A DNA stretch of 64,000 nucleotides from Boletus sp. NGJ (lineage: Eukaryota; Basidiomycota; Agaricomycetes; Boletales; Boletaceae), in assembly GCA_019096195.1 (NCBI GenBank), contig JAGTXK010000064.1, positions 62,001-126,000 of the forward strand. The letters run 5' to 3'. The notes under the pieces are model-generated. The model was not told the origin of the DNA. It ran no database searches and worked only from the letters and a program-made list of their open reading frames with translations. The translations under genes and the position numbers were made by a program. Every line of letters begins with the position of its first letter. Positions within the stretch are counted from its first letter, which is position 1. Below are positions 11,707-24,493 of this stretch, in pieces.

Positions 11707-12796
11707 CAGTGCCTGCTGGGCGGTTTCCATGATAGAGCATCGAGTTGTTTGACGCGGACCAAGCAGTTTTCTCCAATGGCGTAGCCACTCACCTGTGTGT
11801 CATTAATGATACTACCAGGTATGCCTCAGGTTTCAGGAGGGACAGCGCACTCTGTTCGACGTGTTTCAACCCAATGGATAAATATCTTTATCCTTTCTAT
11901 CTGATTCGGAACAAGAGATGGTTACCTCACGTTCGCATGCACTTTTCTGCTTGACGACCACTGTCCACAATGAAAAAAAAAAGACCCCACAAGGGGTAAC
12001 TTTTGCCGTGAGCTTGGCACACGCTCATCGACGATAAGCTGGTCTTTTGCCGGTTCGACCAACGAGGAGAGATGACTGACGTCGACAAGGCAAACTTTAC
12101 CGAGTTCCCTTGGTAACTTTTTCAGCCAGCTCGGAAGGCTGTCTGACCTCGAGGAGGCACTTTCCCTCGAGGGCGGTGCATTAGAACTTCCTTCTGTAGC
12201 TGTTTTGAGAGGCTCGTAGTCGTTTTCCCAATCGTGAAAATCTTGCAACGGGCGCCATTGGTCTCGCATCCGGTGGTGCCCGACCGCCGAGTTCTCTCTT
12301 CTCCTGATGCATGCAATGGCATCTTTTTTTTAAAAAAAAAAAATCATGGGGCAGACGACGACACACCCCACACGGTCGTTGAAACTGAATATCACAAACC
12401 CCTTGAGAATTCTAAGTGCACCCGTGAAATTAACTTCGAGAGACGCCGTGCGGTGAAACGTCGAGTTCTGTTATTGATATCGAGTGGAGCTGTAACGATG
12501 AGCGTGTGAGATTTATTGGAGTTGCTGAGCCGATTCCATTGAGGCGGCTGCGGATTGTACGTACGTTGCACAAATGACGTCAGGGGTGCTCGCCGTTATG
12601 AGTTTGGTAATTGTTTCGTTAGTGACTGGGCGAGAGACTGTTTTCTTTCTCACTCTCATCTCTCCATTCGTTTTCATCCAGCCCTCTTGAAATCGGACCA
12701 AGATTGTATGTTCTGCATTGTCACTCATTCGCTGTTCCCCACCTATCTGCTTAGTATACCCCAAACCGTCGATTGCCTCCAGTGCCCGCTAGCGTC
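11707..12796. other. Intergenic; possible small unrecognised gene on the minus strand
   Basis: A minus-strand open frame at 11922-12269 would encode about 115 residues with a Ser-rich middle (SSNAPPSRESASSRSDS). I recognise no domain and see no supporting exon, so I do not call it a gene. A 22-nt T/A tract lies at about 12325-12343. The last 100 bases are C/T-rich, as expected for the promoter of the ThrE-type gene. Confidence 0.35.
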
Positions 12797-15700
12797 ATGA
12801 CATCTTCATCGGGAACACTTGAACATTCCAACGAACCTCGTTCCGCCAGTGGCACAAGAACACCGCGTCGTGTTCAGTGGGCTAGCCATGATGACCTCTG
12901 GGTTAATGGCCACCCACAAACCTCGCCTCGACAGACCATGCATGAACTTGACGAGATGGGGACCGACGTATGTTCTTGTCTTTCAAATCGTTCTATTTCG
13001 GCGGGGCTGAGAATGATTTTGTAGCCAAGTGCGTTCGAGACGCTCAGGAGTGCTTTGCAGAGACACCAGTCTGGGGAGCATCTTTTGAGTGAGTCGGGGC
13101 TACAAGCGGGTAGTGCAAGTGCAGTCCCTTCAGTCCCACCCCAAGCCGTCGTCACAATCCGTGTTATCTCCTCCGCCCCGGCGCCCCATTATAGCCCGCT
13201 CACAACCCCTCCTGCAACGATATCGGGCTATCCTCCGACCCGCACGAACAGCGATAATCCATATCCCACCACGAGGGCACCTCAAACACAAGTATCAGGA
13301 TCACAAGGCTCGGGTAGCTCATCCACACAAAGTTCACCAACCATAGACGATATCAGTGCCCATCATTCAGCTTCCACACTTGTCGCGCAACGTACCCATG
13401 ATGTTCCTGGAGAAGTATGGATAGACCCTCTAGAACGAGAAGGATTACCCTTCCACGCACCAATACCCAATTCCAGAGACCGACGTGAATTCGGCGATGC
13501 TCTCCGAAGGAGATCAACCATGGGATCAGGAAGCAGAGATAGTGACGCAAGCTTCGGAGAGAGGCACCTCGAACGAATGGCAGAACGTCAAGCCGCCGGA
13601 GTTGTGAGAGCCCACACAAGGCGAGGTTGGGGCAGGCTCCATCCCTCGCCCAACAGTAAAAAGGATACCAAATTCAAAGGTACGCACAAAGGAGCGAAAG
13701 ATAGAGGAACGGACGAGAAAGGAAAGGCGACAGTGCATACTCTCCGCCATACCCACTCTGATACAGAAAACGATACCGATTTCACCGATGGAGAGTTCAA
13801 ACCCCCAGGACGTATGCGCAAAGGAGTTCCTAGTAGCTGGTTGGCGCCTGTCATGCGCCCCCCTCGCACGCCACTCCATGGCCGACAACAAGGTCCCGAG
13901 GACCACCATCGTGGTCACCCCCATAGTCCGAAGTTTGGTAACGGTGTACTCAGTGCATTGTTGGCGCTCTACGGCCATGATCACGAGCAAGACGACGAAG
14001 GGAGTGCAAGCGGGGCAAGTACACCAGGTGGCCGAAGTCGTACCAGCTCCGACGCCGGAAGTGTAGACGACATCCTTCCGAAACCTCATCGCCCATGGTT
14101 ACCCGATCAGCCTGAGGACGGCGGTCATGATCACCCCACCCCGAAAGGACAGAAAGCTGCCAAGAGCAAATTTCTTGGCAAATTCAGCCTCGGTCGGTCC
14201 ACGAAGCGGGGATCTGCTTCATCCATAATCGACCACCTCAGGCCTCCGTCTCTTCCTGCAACCTCTACGACTGCCGCCCTCATTGCTGGAGCAAGTACAC
14301 TCTCGGGAGCGGCCACACCGCAGCAGGCGACGCTCGCGCCAAATTTGAAGAGGGCGGGTTATAACCTCGTGAGATGCTCTGTGGAGGGTGTTCCGGAAAC
14401 CCCCGGCGAGGAAATGGACAGCGAGGCAGAGTTGCCAGATACGCCTGGCGCTACAATCGTGGCGTCCCCAACTACGGGTTCGCAAGGTTTGGTGCACAGG
14501 CCGAGAGAGGGTACCCCTGGAGGACGCAAGGGATGGACTGGCAGGTTGAAGGATCTTCCGTTACCCATGCACATCTCTTCGAGTCACCTCAGTCCGTTTC
14601 CGTCACCTCACCCAGAAGGGGGACTTCACACGCCAGGCGAGAGCGCCACTGCGACACCCAAGACTGTGAGCGCAGGAGGCACACCTGTGGACGAGTATGG
14701 CGAGAAGAAGGATTACTTCGACCTTAAACACGTAGAGAGACAGACCCAGCGAATTGAGGAGCGGGAGAGGAAGGAACGGAAAGAGAGGCAGAGAAAGAGA
14801 GGAAAAGAAATGCGACGCAAAAGAAAAGAGGCGGAAATTTATGTGCGTCGCCCATTTTCATCTGTTTCATCAGTTGGCCGAACACGCATTAGATTACGAG
14901 GCACGTGGCTGAGATTCTTCAAAGACAAGAATTCATCATGAAACTGGCTCGCGCCATGATGATGTTTGGCGGCCCTTCGCACCGTCTAGCAGCGCAGATA
15001 CAAAGTACTGCACGTGTGTTGGATCTCGAACTCAGCTGCATGTACCTGCCGGATGTGATGCTTATCTCGTTCGAGGACAGATCGACAGGAACGAGCAATG
15101 TCAAGTTCATTCGACAAGGCAGCGCTTTGGATCTGGAGAAGCTTGGGGATGCACATTTATTGTACTGGGAGGTAAGTGAAATGTTATTTCTGGATGCTTA
15201 CATGCGACCAACCTTGGCTTCTAGGTCATTCATGACACCATGTCAGTTTCTGGGGCATCGGCGTTGTTGGATGTCCTGATGCGCAAGGAGCCTCTGTACA
15301 ACTTTGGGCAGCTGACCATCATCGGGGGAATGTGCTCGGCCTCCATATGTTCCGTCTCGTTTTCGGGATCCTTTATCGACTCTCTCGTATCGGCACCACT
15401 CGGTGCACTCCTCGTTGCGATCCAGTTGATCGGCGTGCGTAACGAATTATATGTGAACGTGTTTGAAATTACCATTGCAACGCTCCTGAGCTTTTTGAGT
15501 GCCGCATTAGCATCGACCACACACTTTTGTTATTCGGCCGTTGCCAGCAGTTCGGTGGTATTGATCCTACCGGTAAGCAGCCGCGAAAGAGCCTTTTTCG
15601 TTGCAGACAGCTAATGAGAGCGCATACAAAGGGTTTTATTGTGCTCAGCGGATCTCTTGAGCTTTCGTCGCGCTCTTTGGTTGCTGGTGCTGTTCGATTA

Positions 15701-16503
15701 TGCTTCGCCCTGATGTACTCCCTTTTCCTGGGTTTTGGGCTCGCGATCGGCGCCGAACTGTACCAGACGATGCTCGGGCAGTCGGTCATTGGCCCAACAG
15801 ACTACGCATGCATGGACTCTCATGACCCTACGGGACCGTGGTGGCAGCGGACGCCAAGCCTATGGTGGGCGTTCCTGACAGTACCGATGTATTCGCTGTT
15901 CCTGAGCATGAGACTGATGGCTCCATTGTGGAGGAAAGAAATGGTCAGTACTCGGATCGACATAGGTCGACGCTAAATCGCGTGCATAGATCCTGCTCAT
16001 CGCAATCGCGTCCATCGGTTGGGTGACGAACCATTTTGTGGGTACCAAATTCCCGAACCAGAGCGATATCAGCGCAGCTGTTGGGTAGGTCCCATTCCGT
16101 TTCGGGAGTCGGGACGGTGCACGTTCGTATGCTCATTGGATCCAGTGCCTTTGCGGTCGGATTCGTGTCCAACATCTACGGACGCTTTTTCAACGGGAAC
16201 GCGTTCGTCGTCATGGTACGTCCCCCCCGTGGATAAAAGCCAAGACAACTACCGAATACGTCCCCGTGCTACCAGATCACGGGCATTCTGTTTCAGGTGC
16301 CTTCCGGCCTTGGAAACGGGGGTCTCCTGAACTTTGTATCGGACCAGACGTCTGGATCGTCGTCCACGTACCTGAGCGGATTTCAAACGGCCTTGCAGTT
16401 GATCTCTGTTTCGATTGGGCTTACGGTCGGACTGGGAATTTCTTTGGTTGTCGTACACCCTGTGTTGAGTCGTCGGCGTGCGGGTGGGTTGTTCAGCTTG
16501 TGA
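12797..16503 (+). CDS. ThrE / PRM10-type pheromone-regulated membrane protein
   Basis: The C-terminal half is the ThrE domain (PF06738/PF12821 type), related to bacterial threonine/serine exporters and to yeast Prm10; its substrate in fungi is not established. The ATG at 12797 opens a 57-codon exon (12797-12967). A long disordered Ser/Pro/Thr-rich exon (13025-14842) with a basic Lys/Arg stretch at its end follows, then 14893-15171 with VAEILQRQEFIMKLARAMMM and FGGPSHRL. Exons 15225-15572 and 15632 onward carry about ten hydrophobic spans, including LYNFGQLTIIGGMCSASICS, and end with VVVHPVLSRRRAGGLFSL. The acceptor before 15632 is ACAAAG, and this choice restores the conserved LPGFIVLSGSLEL. 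The membrane half looks complete. I infer a plasma-membrane or vacuolar transporter. The gene is well separated from its neighbours. Confidence 0.9.
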
Positions 16504-18369
16504 TGAGGTACGTGCGACGCAGGATACCAATGGTACATACTTTGTCTCGGTAACCTTTTTAGTCATTCGTTTTGTCATTCTACCGCTCCTTTTACAAGAA
16601 TTCCGAGTGCTTTTTTTCTAAGAGGTTCATGCGTAGACTGCAACTTGATCTTGGCGTTCGAACGATGTCTCGTAAGTACTCCGTCGGCGGTGGTGTGCGA
16701 CTGAATGTTTGCTCAAGCGGAAGCGGTGTCACGGGGATACTATATATTTGGCGCTTAGTGTACGAACCTGCGAGTTTCAGATTCCAGATGGCGTGTACGC
16801 AACACGTTGTCGCTTGACGACTCTAACACCGCCGCTGAGAGGACGAGTCGGCGGCGGGTGTTTTCTCGGGTGGGATGCCGTCTGCCGCCAGTCTCTCTCT
16901 CAAAAAAAATACGGACCTGTTTTTGTAAGGGTTTAAAAAAAATCTCGTACAGATGTTCTGAGGTTACAGGAATTGACCTTTGGTCAAATTTCTTTTTCGA
17001 CACTCTGCAATCGATAACTCACCTTTGAGATGACTCTGGGCAAAATGACACTGCCAGTGACAAGCATGGTGGTGGTATGGTAGGTGTCTTGGTTCATTAC
17101 GGTACAGCCTGGCAGCTCGCGTCGACGTTCGATAAAAGGGATTGTGTATTGGTGAACGAATAGCGATTCGTGCAATTGTAAGAGGACGCTTTGAGCTTGA
17201 GTGGGCGGCGGTAGTGACCAGGTGTGCCTAGACCAGCTTCGAACTCCGAACGTGGCGATACATACAATGGGCTGTCACTGTCAGTAGTACCTGAAATTAT
17301 TTTTTCCCCCCCTTTTCAAACGCTGGAGGCGACTCCAGGATTGCCTCTGGGTTGGCGCACCGCATTGAAGCCTTTGTCAACCTCACCACCTAGAAGCAAG
17401 TTTTGTCCAAGTCGACCGCTTATGTTGAACGTCTGAATCAGAACGTGATTTGGCATTTGGGGACGTAGGTAATCCGGCGGACGACCATGAATGGCACATT
17501 TAAAAAGGCGGAGAGACGCCCTAACATGTACTTCTGCAGGGTCACAAAAAGGGGGGGGGGAAAAAAAGGGGGAAGAAAGAGCGACGGTTCTTCCTATACA
17601 GTTTGCCTGCAAATGGTTGGCCGAACAAGCGAGGAGAAGCATTCATGTTGCCTCATGTCGCGCGCTTGTCTTGGCATTCAGTCGACTCTCTCCTAAACAT
17701 CCATCGAGGGGGTCGATGTTAGGAGGGAGTCGACTGTAAAACAGGGCGTGCCTTGCATGTGTCACTGCCCCTGAATATGGCCGCGATGGATTGAACGCTT
17801 GGTTTGACGGACTTGAAAAGTGGCCTTGAATGGCTACTGACGCTTTCACATTTTCTACAAAGCCGCAGGGTTATAGCGCATAGTCAGGGTGAGCTGTTGA
17901 TTTAGCCAGTCAGGGTGCGGTAATGACCGTCGGGGGAATGCGAGGCGCCAAGGATGGTGGGTGTTTCTCCGACGCGTCAGTGGCGCCACCGTATATCATT
18001 TTCGCAATCCCAAGTGCCTCGAGCACCATTTTGTTATTTCATTGTAGCGGAGCCCCCCAAGCACAAACATGTCAAGGCTGGATGACACGTTGGTAAGTTA
18101 TGTCAATCATACCTTGACTTTTTCGAAGCTCGGCCAATTACATTGGTCTGATGGAATACATCTTCTCACACAAGCGGCTCAGAAGTCACAGACTCGCGCG
18201 CTTAATTGACAAAATTACGAAAAGCTTTTGTGTAGTAGGACCTGATCGGCTTTTGGCACGTCTTTCCGGGGAGCTGGCTGCCATGCTAAATACACATCTC
18301 GGCCATGATGCGTCACTATTCATCCTCTGATCCCTTTGCAAGTTCTATTCCCATCTTGCCTCGTGAAGG
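16504..18369. other. Intergenic with a G/A homopolymer tract
   Basis: No family could be recognised in the short overlapping frames here. A low-complexity tract of ten G, seven A and five G lies at 17551-17572. The left part should include the 3' UTR of the ThrE-type gene. The 5' exon of the next gene may lie near the right end. Confidence 0.45.
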
Positions 18370-19707
18370 ATGTCGATGGAGTATCCCAGTGCACGTGTCG
18401 ATCAGTTTTTCTTAGGTGACTATCCCCTTTTCTTCTCAAGGAATTCCACTTAGCTCGCTTATGCCCGGCAGTGTTGGTCATCGTCTTGCATTCCATTGCT
18501 GCTATTGCGAGTATGTGTTCGAACGACTACCATGAATATGTTCTATTGCTATTGTTCTAGCTTGCTTACGACTGTGGGTCCGGGTACGGCTGCACCGACT
18601 CTGGTGGGAAGATGCATGGGCTGTCCTAGCATTATGCCTCGACGTTATCTGTGCTGTGTCGACTTGGACACTGACCTTGCCGCAGCGTGCGTTCCATCCT
18701 TCACCAGTATCATAGAATAGCTTATTCCCTCGCTTCTTGTAGGCCATCATCCTTGGTATATGTCGCGGGAATCTCATATCGTCTCGATGTGGTTAACATT
18801 GCTTTCATATACGTGTCTGATATGGTGGGTTCTATCCCGTCCCATCCCCATTCGATGTCATTTTTCACTTTCATTGTTCAGGGCAGCTCGGATGAGCATC
18901 ATGTTTTCCCTCATAAGGATGGTACCCCCTTCTGGTTGGACGCGAAGTATAATCAGCGGCTTTGCTGTCTTCTTCGTTATCTTATGGGCGCTGTGCGCCG
19001 CCTCCAAGGTCTACATTTGCGGTTCGAACAGGTCATGGTATCACGATCCAGATTTCCAATGTCCGGTTGGGCTCCCAGTAGCCGTGATTGAATTCATGAG
19101 TAATTCCCCTTTTTCCCGATGTTTTGTAGCTTGGATTTAATAGGACCTTGGACAGCCGATGTCGTTTCTGATGTCATCTTGGTTGCATTGCCCACTCAGA
19201 TACTGTGGCAGACGAGACTACATAGGAACGAGCGCATCCTCATGCTCTCCATCTTCACAATGAGTCTGTTCAGTGTTATGGCGAGCATAGTCCATGTCAC
19301 ATTCTTGATCCCAGTTCCCGGGCATACGGCTGCTATAACCGCCGAGATTGAGGTACGTTGCTTGCAACGACTGCTCCGTGTTTGATCAATTGAACGCGTT
19401 TCATGTACAACAGGGCGCGCTAGATCTCATGATATGCAATCTCCTCGTCTTGGTGACCGGCCTCTACCGTTTCATCCAGAACGGAGAGGATATCGAAGAC
19501 ACGGATCGTAGTTCTCGTGTGACTGCAGAATCCCCAGAGTCTTTGCGGACGGTCATGGATACTCTTACTACCATTGATCTCGGAACCATGTCAATTTTCA
19601 CGACCCGATCAGCGTCAATAACTCGATCCGAGGCCACTTCAGTGTATAGTCAAACGTCGCGATCGTGTTTCGATGTGGTCGGACACGACTGCTCAGCGTC
19701 TACTTAA
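18370..19707 (+). CDS. Fungal rhodopsin-domain (SAT4-like) integral membrane protein
   Basis: Conserved pieces are RLWVRVRLHRLWWEDAW, AARMSIMFSLIRMVPPSGWT, VGLPVAVIEFM joined to DLIGPWTADVVSDVILVALP, and GALDLMICNLLVLVTGLYRF. Together with about seven hydrophobic segments these match the multi-spanning fungal membrane family with a rhodopsin-like domain (PF20684 type). Its function in fungi is mostly unknown. Short introns interrupt the gene; for example the exon ending SYTCLIW joins AARMSIM across GTGGGT...TTCAG. The tail after FIQNGEDIEDTD is Ser/Thr-rich and probably cytosolic. The start at 18370 (ATGTCGATGGAG) is a guess, since the first intron is not clear. The stop at 19705-19707 is firm. 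Nothing suggests a link to neighbouring genes. Confidence 0.72.
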
Positions 19708-20777
19708 GTCAGACTCGATAAAAACAGTTTAGCGTCGATTTCTTATCATACGTACAGGTTGTCTCTATCTACTGTTAATCTGCTGTCTATGTATTATCCT
19801 ACTCTCCATGTTGTCGCACGATATCCCTACTTGTAAAGAATTTTCAAGGAGATATTTATGCATGTTTACTCGCTGAATGTTGAAACTTCTTGACAGTACC
19901 CTATTCGTCACGGTGAGCCTGTCAGATAAAATTCAACAAGAGCTGAAGCACTGATCGGCGATTATTGGATCCCGTAGTCCACTGTTCCACTGTTCTTTTT
20001 CCGCGCATTGTTCGGTAGTGCGGCTACAATAATATGGTTAGTGTTCACACTAAAACAATTGTTTCGCTGTACCGTGATTGGTCAGGAAGTTCGTGCTGTT
20101 TCAGCGTCTGGTGTTATTTCCGATGTGCGTCACTCACGCACAAGACCTGTAGGTACTCCACACGATCAAAAGGCATGACCGGTTTCCGTTCCATGTGCAT
20201 CCTCTCGGACTCGAGTGGACTCCGCAGAACCAAGTTCGCGGTCGCTGGGCGTGATTCGATTGATTCAACAGGTACGGTGTGGGCTCTCAAACTCATGTGG
20301 ACTTTGGTCAGGTACCTGTCAGAAGCTTGAAACGCACGACTCGAATCGTAGTCATCGCTTGCGCCTTCTCCACCCTGTCAAGCGGAGTGGTTACCACCAA
20401 CAACCCCATGTTACGCGGGAACTCGCATTCGTTGGCGGACGAGACTACATATTTTGCACAATTGTGCAGGGTTCCTCCAGAATTACACTGACCCGATTTT
20501 TTGCAATTTTTTAGACTCTTCGGTGAACCGTACGTGTGGAGCCCAAGTGACATATTAAGTCACGTGAACTGATATCATCATATTGCCGATGTATCATGTA
20601 CGGCATCAATATGTGGAACACCTGGCTTATCGCAATTGTACCAGCCACAGCAGTGCTCTGGCCATCGTAACGGCGACTGGCTGCGGAGCTAGCGTTGCTA
20701 TATACACGCTGCGTTGGGAGTCGACGCTCCATCAATCGTCTTGTTTCCTCCTGCCACCCTCTGGTGGCGTCATTGTA
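19708..20777. other. Intergenic; possible decayed membrane-protein remnant
   Basis: No complete gene is visible. On the plus strand near 20595-20660 one frame reads a hydrophobic stretch (INMWNTWLIAIVPATAVLWP) like a membrane span, but stops follow and I cannot join it to other exons. It may be a fossil of a membrane protein, or chance. Confidence 0.3.
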
Positions 20778-22545
20778 ATGGCTGTACCTATTCGCTATGT
20801 GCTGGTAGTCGTTGTTCTTCTTGTGAGTATCGTTAGCCTCACCGGGTCTGATGAAACCTCAACCTATCCCACTGTAAATTAGGCAGGGCTTTTTTTCACA
20901 TTGAGAATCAGCAGTCTTCCAACGCTAGAAACGCTGGCCGTCTTCAAATCTTCCCCAAGCCCAAGTTCACCCAATGACTCCCCTTCGCTTTCCGATTCCG
21001 ATTCCGATTCCAATCCACCCACTACCATAGATGTGGACGTCAGAGCAAATGCCACCTTTGTTATCCTGTGTCGAAACTCTGACCTCGATGGGGTTATTCA
21101 AAGTGTTCAAAGCGTCGAAGATCGGTTCAACCGCGAGCATGGATATCCATATGTTTTCCTGAATGAGGAGCCTTTCGATGATCAGTTCAAGAGGTATGTT
21201 CCTCCAACCAGATTGAAGTGCATTGTTTTGAGCTATCGCCAATGAGGCGTATATCGGTGTTGTCGTCTGCACCAATGGAGTTTGGGGTCGTACCACATGA
21301 TCATTGGTATGTGCCATCATGGATTGATGAGCAAAAGGCCGCAGATGCTAGGAAGAAGATGGAAGAGGATGGTGTTATTTATGGTGGTACGTTATCGAGC
21401 TTCAGGAGTAGGTGGAATGCCCGAGCACTCAGTCATCTCATGTAGGTAGCCTTCCCTATCGCAACATGTGTCGGTTCAACTCCGGCGTGAGTAATGCGAT
21501 GATCTTGACGTGCTAAGTTCATTTCGGGAAGTTTTTCTTTAGGCATCCACTGCTTCAAAAGTACAGGTGGGAGGTCTCGACTAGGTGTGTATGCATCTTC
21601 ACTTATTTCGAACGATACGGCTAGGTACTATTGGAGAGTCGAGTGAGTTTCTTCCCCAACGTCGATGAAAGTGGGCATAAATATATGACATACAGGCCAT
21701 CCGTCCGCTTTCATTGTGATATTCACATAGACCCTCTTCGGTTCATGCAGGACCACAACAAGACCTATGGTAAGTCGGATACAACTGCCTCTTTTGCTGC
21801 ACACGTGGCATGACGTCCGGAACCTTTTTCGATTCTTGTCAACTTGATACTCACGGAAGCTTTACCAGGCTTCACGATTTCATTGTATGAATTCCAATCC
21901 ACGATAGCCACGCTGTGGGATACAGTGAAGGGTACGTCTGACAAGGTTTGTGTAGAAATCCGCTAAAATGTTTTCCATTGTTGTCAATGTGTGTTGTAGA
22001 GTTCACAAGAGCACATCCAGATACAGTACATCCGCACAACGCCCTGGGGTTTGTCTCTGACGATGACGGGTACAATTACAACTTATGTCACTGTAAGTAT
22101 CCCGACTACCCTTTCTGCGTCAGGCTCACCCTCATCACCTCGGAACAACGCTAGTCTGGTCCAACTTCGAGATTGCGGACATGGACTTTTGGCGAGGAGA
22201 GACATATATGTCTTTCTTTGAATTCCTCGACCAGGCTGGAGGTTTTTACTACGAGGCAAGCGTTCTTTCTCTGACCACCACCGGCGGTAGTCTGCCAAGA
22301 GTGTGATGGCTGAATAATTGACACAGCGTTGGGGAGATGCCCCAGTGCACTCCATCGCCGCCGCTCTATTTCTGCCGCGTAGTTCCATCCATTTCTTCGA
22401 TGAAATTGGGTATGAGCACCCACCCTTTACGCATTGCCCTACCGATAAACAGCGTTGGGCCAACGGCCGATGCTCGTGCAACCCGGAAAACAGTTTTGAC
22501 TATGACGGTTACTCCTGCCTACGACGATGGGAAAACACTATATGA
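20778..22545 (+). CDS. KRE2/MNT1-type alpha-1,2-mannosyltransferase (GT15)
   Basis: GT15 enzymes use GDP-mannose in the Golgi to extend O- and N-linked mannan. An exact eleven-exon model gives 379 aa: 20778-20822, 20883-21193, 21247-21386, 21446-21486, 21532-21566, 21625-21642, 21696-21769, 21869-21931, 22000-22092, 22155-22255 and 22327-22545. The N-terminus is a type II anchor (RYVLVVVVLLAGLFFTL). Family motifs follow: NATFVILCRNSDLDGV, the mid-domain block SLPYRNMCRFNSGFFFRHPL, KYRYYWRVEPSVRFHCDI, YNLCHFWSNFEIADMDFWR and IHFFDEIGYEHPPFTHCP. The conserved block needs exons of only 41, 35 and 18 nt. The intron at 22256-22326 starts with GC (GAG|GCAAGC), since no GT donor there restores YYERWGDAPVHS. 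The first intron splits the membrane span. It is probably one of several KRE2-like paralogues. Confidence 0.93.
21625..21642 (+). other. 18-nt microexon of the GT15 mannosyltransferase
   Basis: The exon GTACTATTGGAGAGTCGA sits between acceptor GGCTAG and donor GTGAGT. It encodes the YYWRV core of the conserved KYRYYWRVEP motif, with split codons at both ends. Without it the motif and the frame are lost. Confidence 0.85.
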
Positions 22546-24493
22546 TTCATAGACATGGTCATCGCATCGCTATCGCGCTCTCCACTGCTCTTCTGGTCTA
22601 GAACTCAACAGTGGGTACGGGCAAATCTGATCTACTGCTTACACGTGTACATAGACGCCATGATTCTGTGATAGAGAACCCCATTTATATCAAATAACCA
22701 TACACAATCTTTTTGATCTATTCGCAGGCAGGCGTCGTAACCTGAGATTGACAGTCCCCGACTCCCACGATAGTGGAGGAGGGGTTTCCCTGCAATAAAT
22801 GTCTGCAAACGAGCACTATGGTAAGTTATTCTGTGTATAAGGCACTGACAGTTCTCCTATCTGGTTTAGCTTTCCGATGAGCTACATCTTTTCGCGCTCG
22901 AGCCATCGACGCAGTCTCCTCGCCTAAGGCGTTTGTCGTAGCAAGGGAAGAAAACTACGGTGTCGAGCTCTGGTATGTCTCGTCAGGATCTGCTTCGTGA
23001 AGCGTGGCATGCCCCAAGCGATGATATTCCCTTGATCCCCCTCATGATTCTATCGACGAGTCTTTTGAGCAGCTTTCACAGTGGGCTACTACTGCTCTCT
23101 CGCGTGACGATCTAATTCGTCGTCTCCATACCCTGGCCTCATGTATACAACATCTTCCTGCTTTGGGACGACCTTTGATCAATAGCCATTCACGTCAGAA
23201 GATTCCTTATCGCATTGGAATATGCTCGTTATCTATGATGGACTGCGGCGCCCCATGCTATGTGTTGTCATGGCTTCCAGGCCTGCTTTACAACTCCCTG
23301 GACAGGTTACAAGGTATTGTTGATTGTGTTGCACGGATACTTGGGTTGGTGTATGGCGAGAGCATCATCCGCACGCTCTTGCAAACGGTAGCTCAGTTGA
23401 GCCTTGCAATCGTGCAAGACACAATGGCGTGAAAGAAGTTAGAGGCTCGTGATAACTGGCTTGCCAGTGAGAAGGTCCGGCCGGAATGACTCCTGTGACG
23501 CGATTCCAATAACTTAGGCCTAGTAGGGTTGGTAAGACGCTGTGCGATTGATCATTAACATTGCCGACTCCGCCCACTGCCTCGCGTCAGACAATCGTGA
23601 TCAACTTGCGCAGCTGGACCTTGCAATCTCGTTATCACACTGCATCATATTGTTCATCTCGGGCGTTAATCAACTGTGTTGCCAGCAACAGTGACTCGAA
23701 TTGGGTGGCTGTTAGCTTTCAACGCAAGCATGGCTAGCACCGCGTACGGTAGGATTTTGGGATAGGAGACTCGTTTACTCAATGCCAAGAATTACAGTGC
23801 ACAAGCGACTTTGGTCGGTTCATGCTAACGTGCGAGCAATAGCCAAGCCCATAATTCCTCTCAAAAACCGCTTTTGCTGTGCCTCTATCAGATCATGTCC
23901 CGATTGACTTTGCGGCCCAAGGTCGAAGACGACAAGCTCCGAGCCTCAGCGCTCAGCCTTTGTCGGGAATTCTGAACCCGCGATAACCGTAATTGCACCT
24001 CGTGGTCGAAGAGAACCGCCAGTTTGGGAGCGGCTCGGGATGTCGCTCTACCATTTTCAGTGGGTGACCAGAATTCGTGAAGAGGTGCCAGAATGATTCC
24101 ATCCTTCCGTCTGGAGCAAACGTCACCGCCGGCTATCCATTGCCTTGCTCGACGAACCGATAGCCGCTGGCCCATGTGGGCCAAGCAGATTATGTCGTAA
24201 GTGATCACCGCTCAGACCATACCTTTACGCCGCATTATGCTAGCGTTTGGTCATTTACAGCCTCAGAGCGAAGTCAAATTCCGGTTGCGAACTAAGTGTA
24301 ACCGCCCCCGGTGGCTGCATGCAGCTCGACTCATGTCAGCATCGAGGGTCGCGTCGAATCCTATAAAACGAGATGGAGAAAAGGAAACATCCCTCCATCA
24401 TATCCTGCAGTCCGACATCTTCTAATCCTTTTCTTAACCCATAGACCTTTTTTTCATTTCCACGTTATCACTCTATACTAGACCTCCTCATCA
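22546..24493. other. Intergenic; unrecognised open stretches
   Basis: Around 23030-23430 the plus strand has a fairly long readable stretch (for example DLIRRLHTLASCIQHLPALG) with possible GT-AG introns upstream near 22822 and 22972. I know no family for it and no start codon is convincing. The 200 bases before 24494 contain TATAAAAC at about 24361 and C/T-rich sequence, a plausible promoter for the next gene. Confidence 0.35.
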
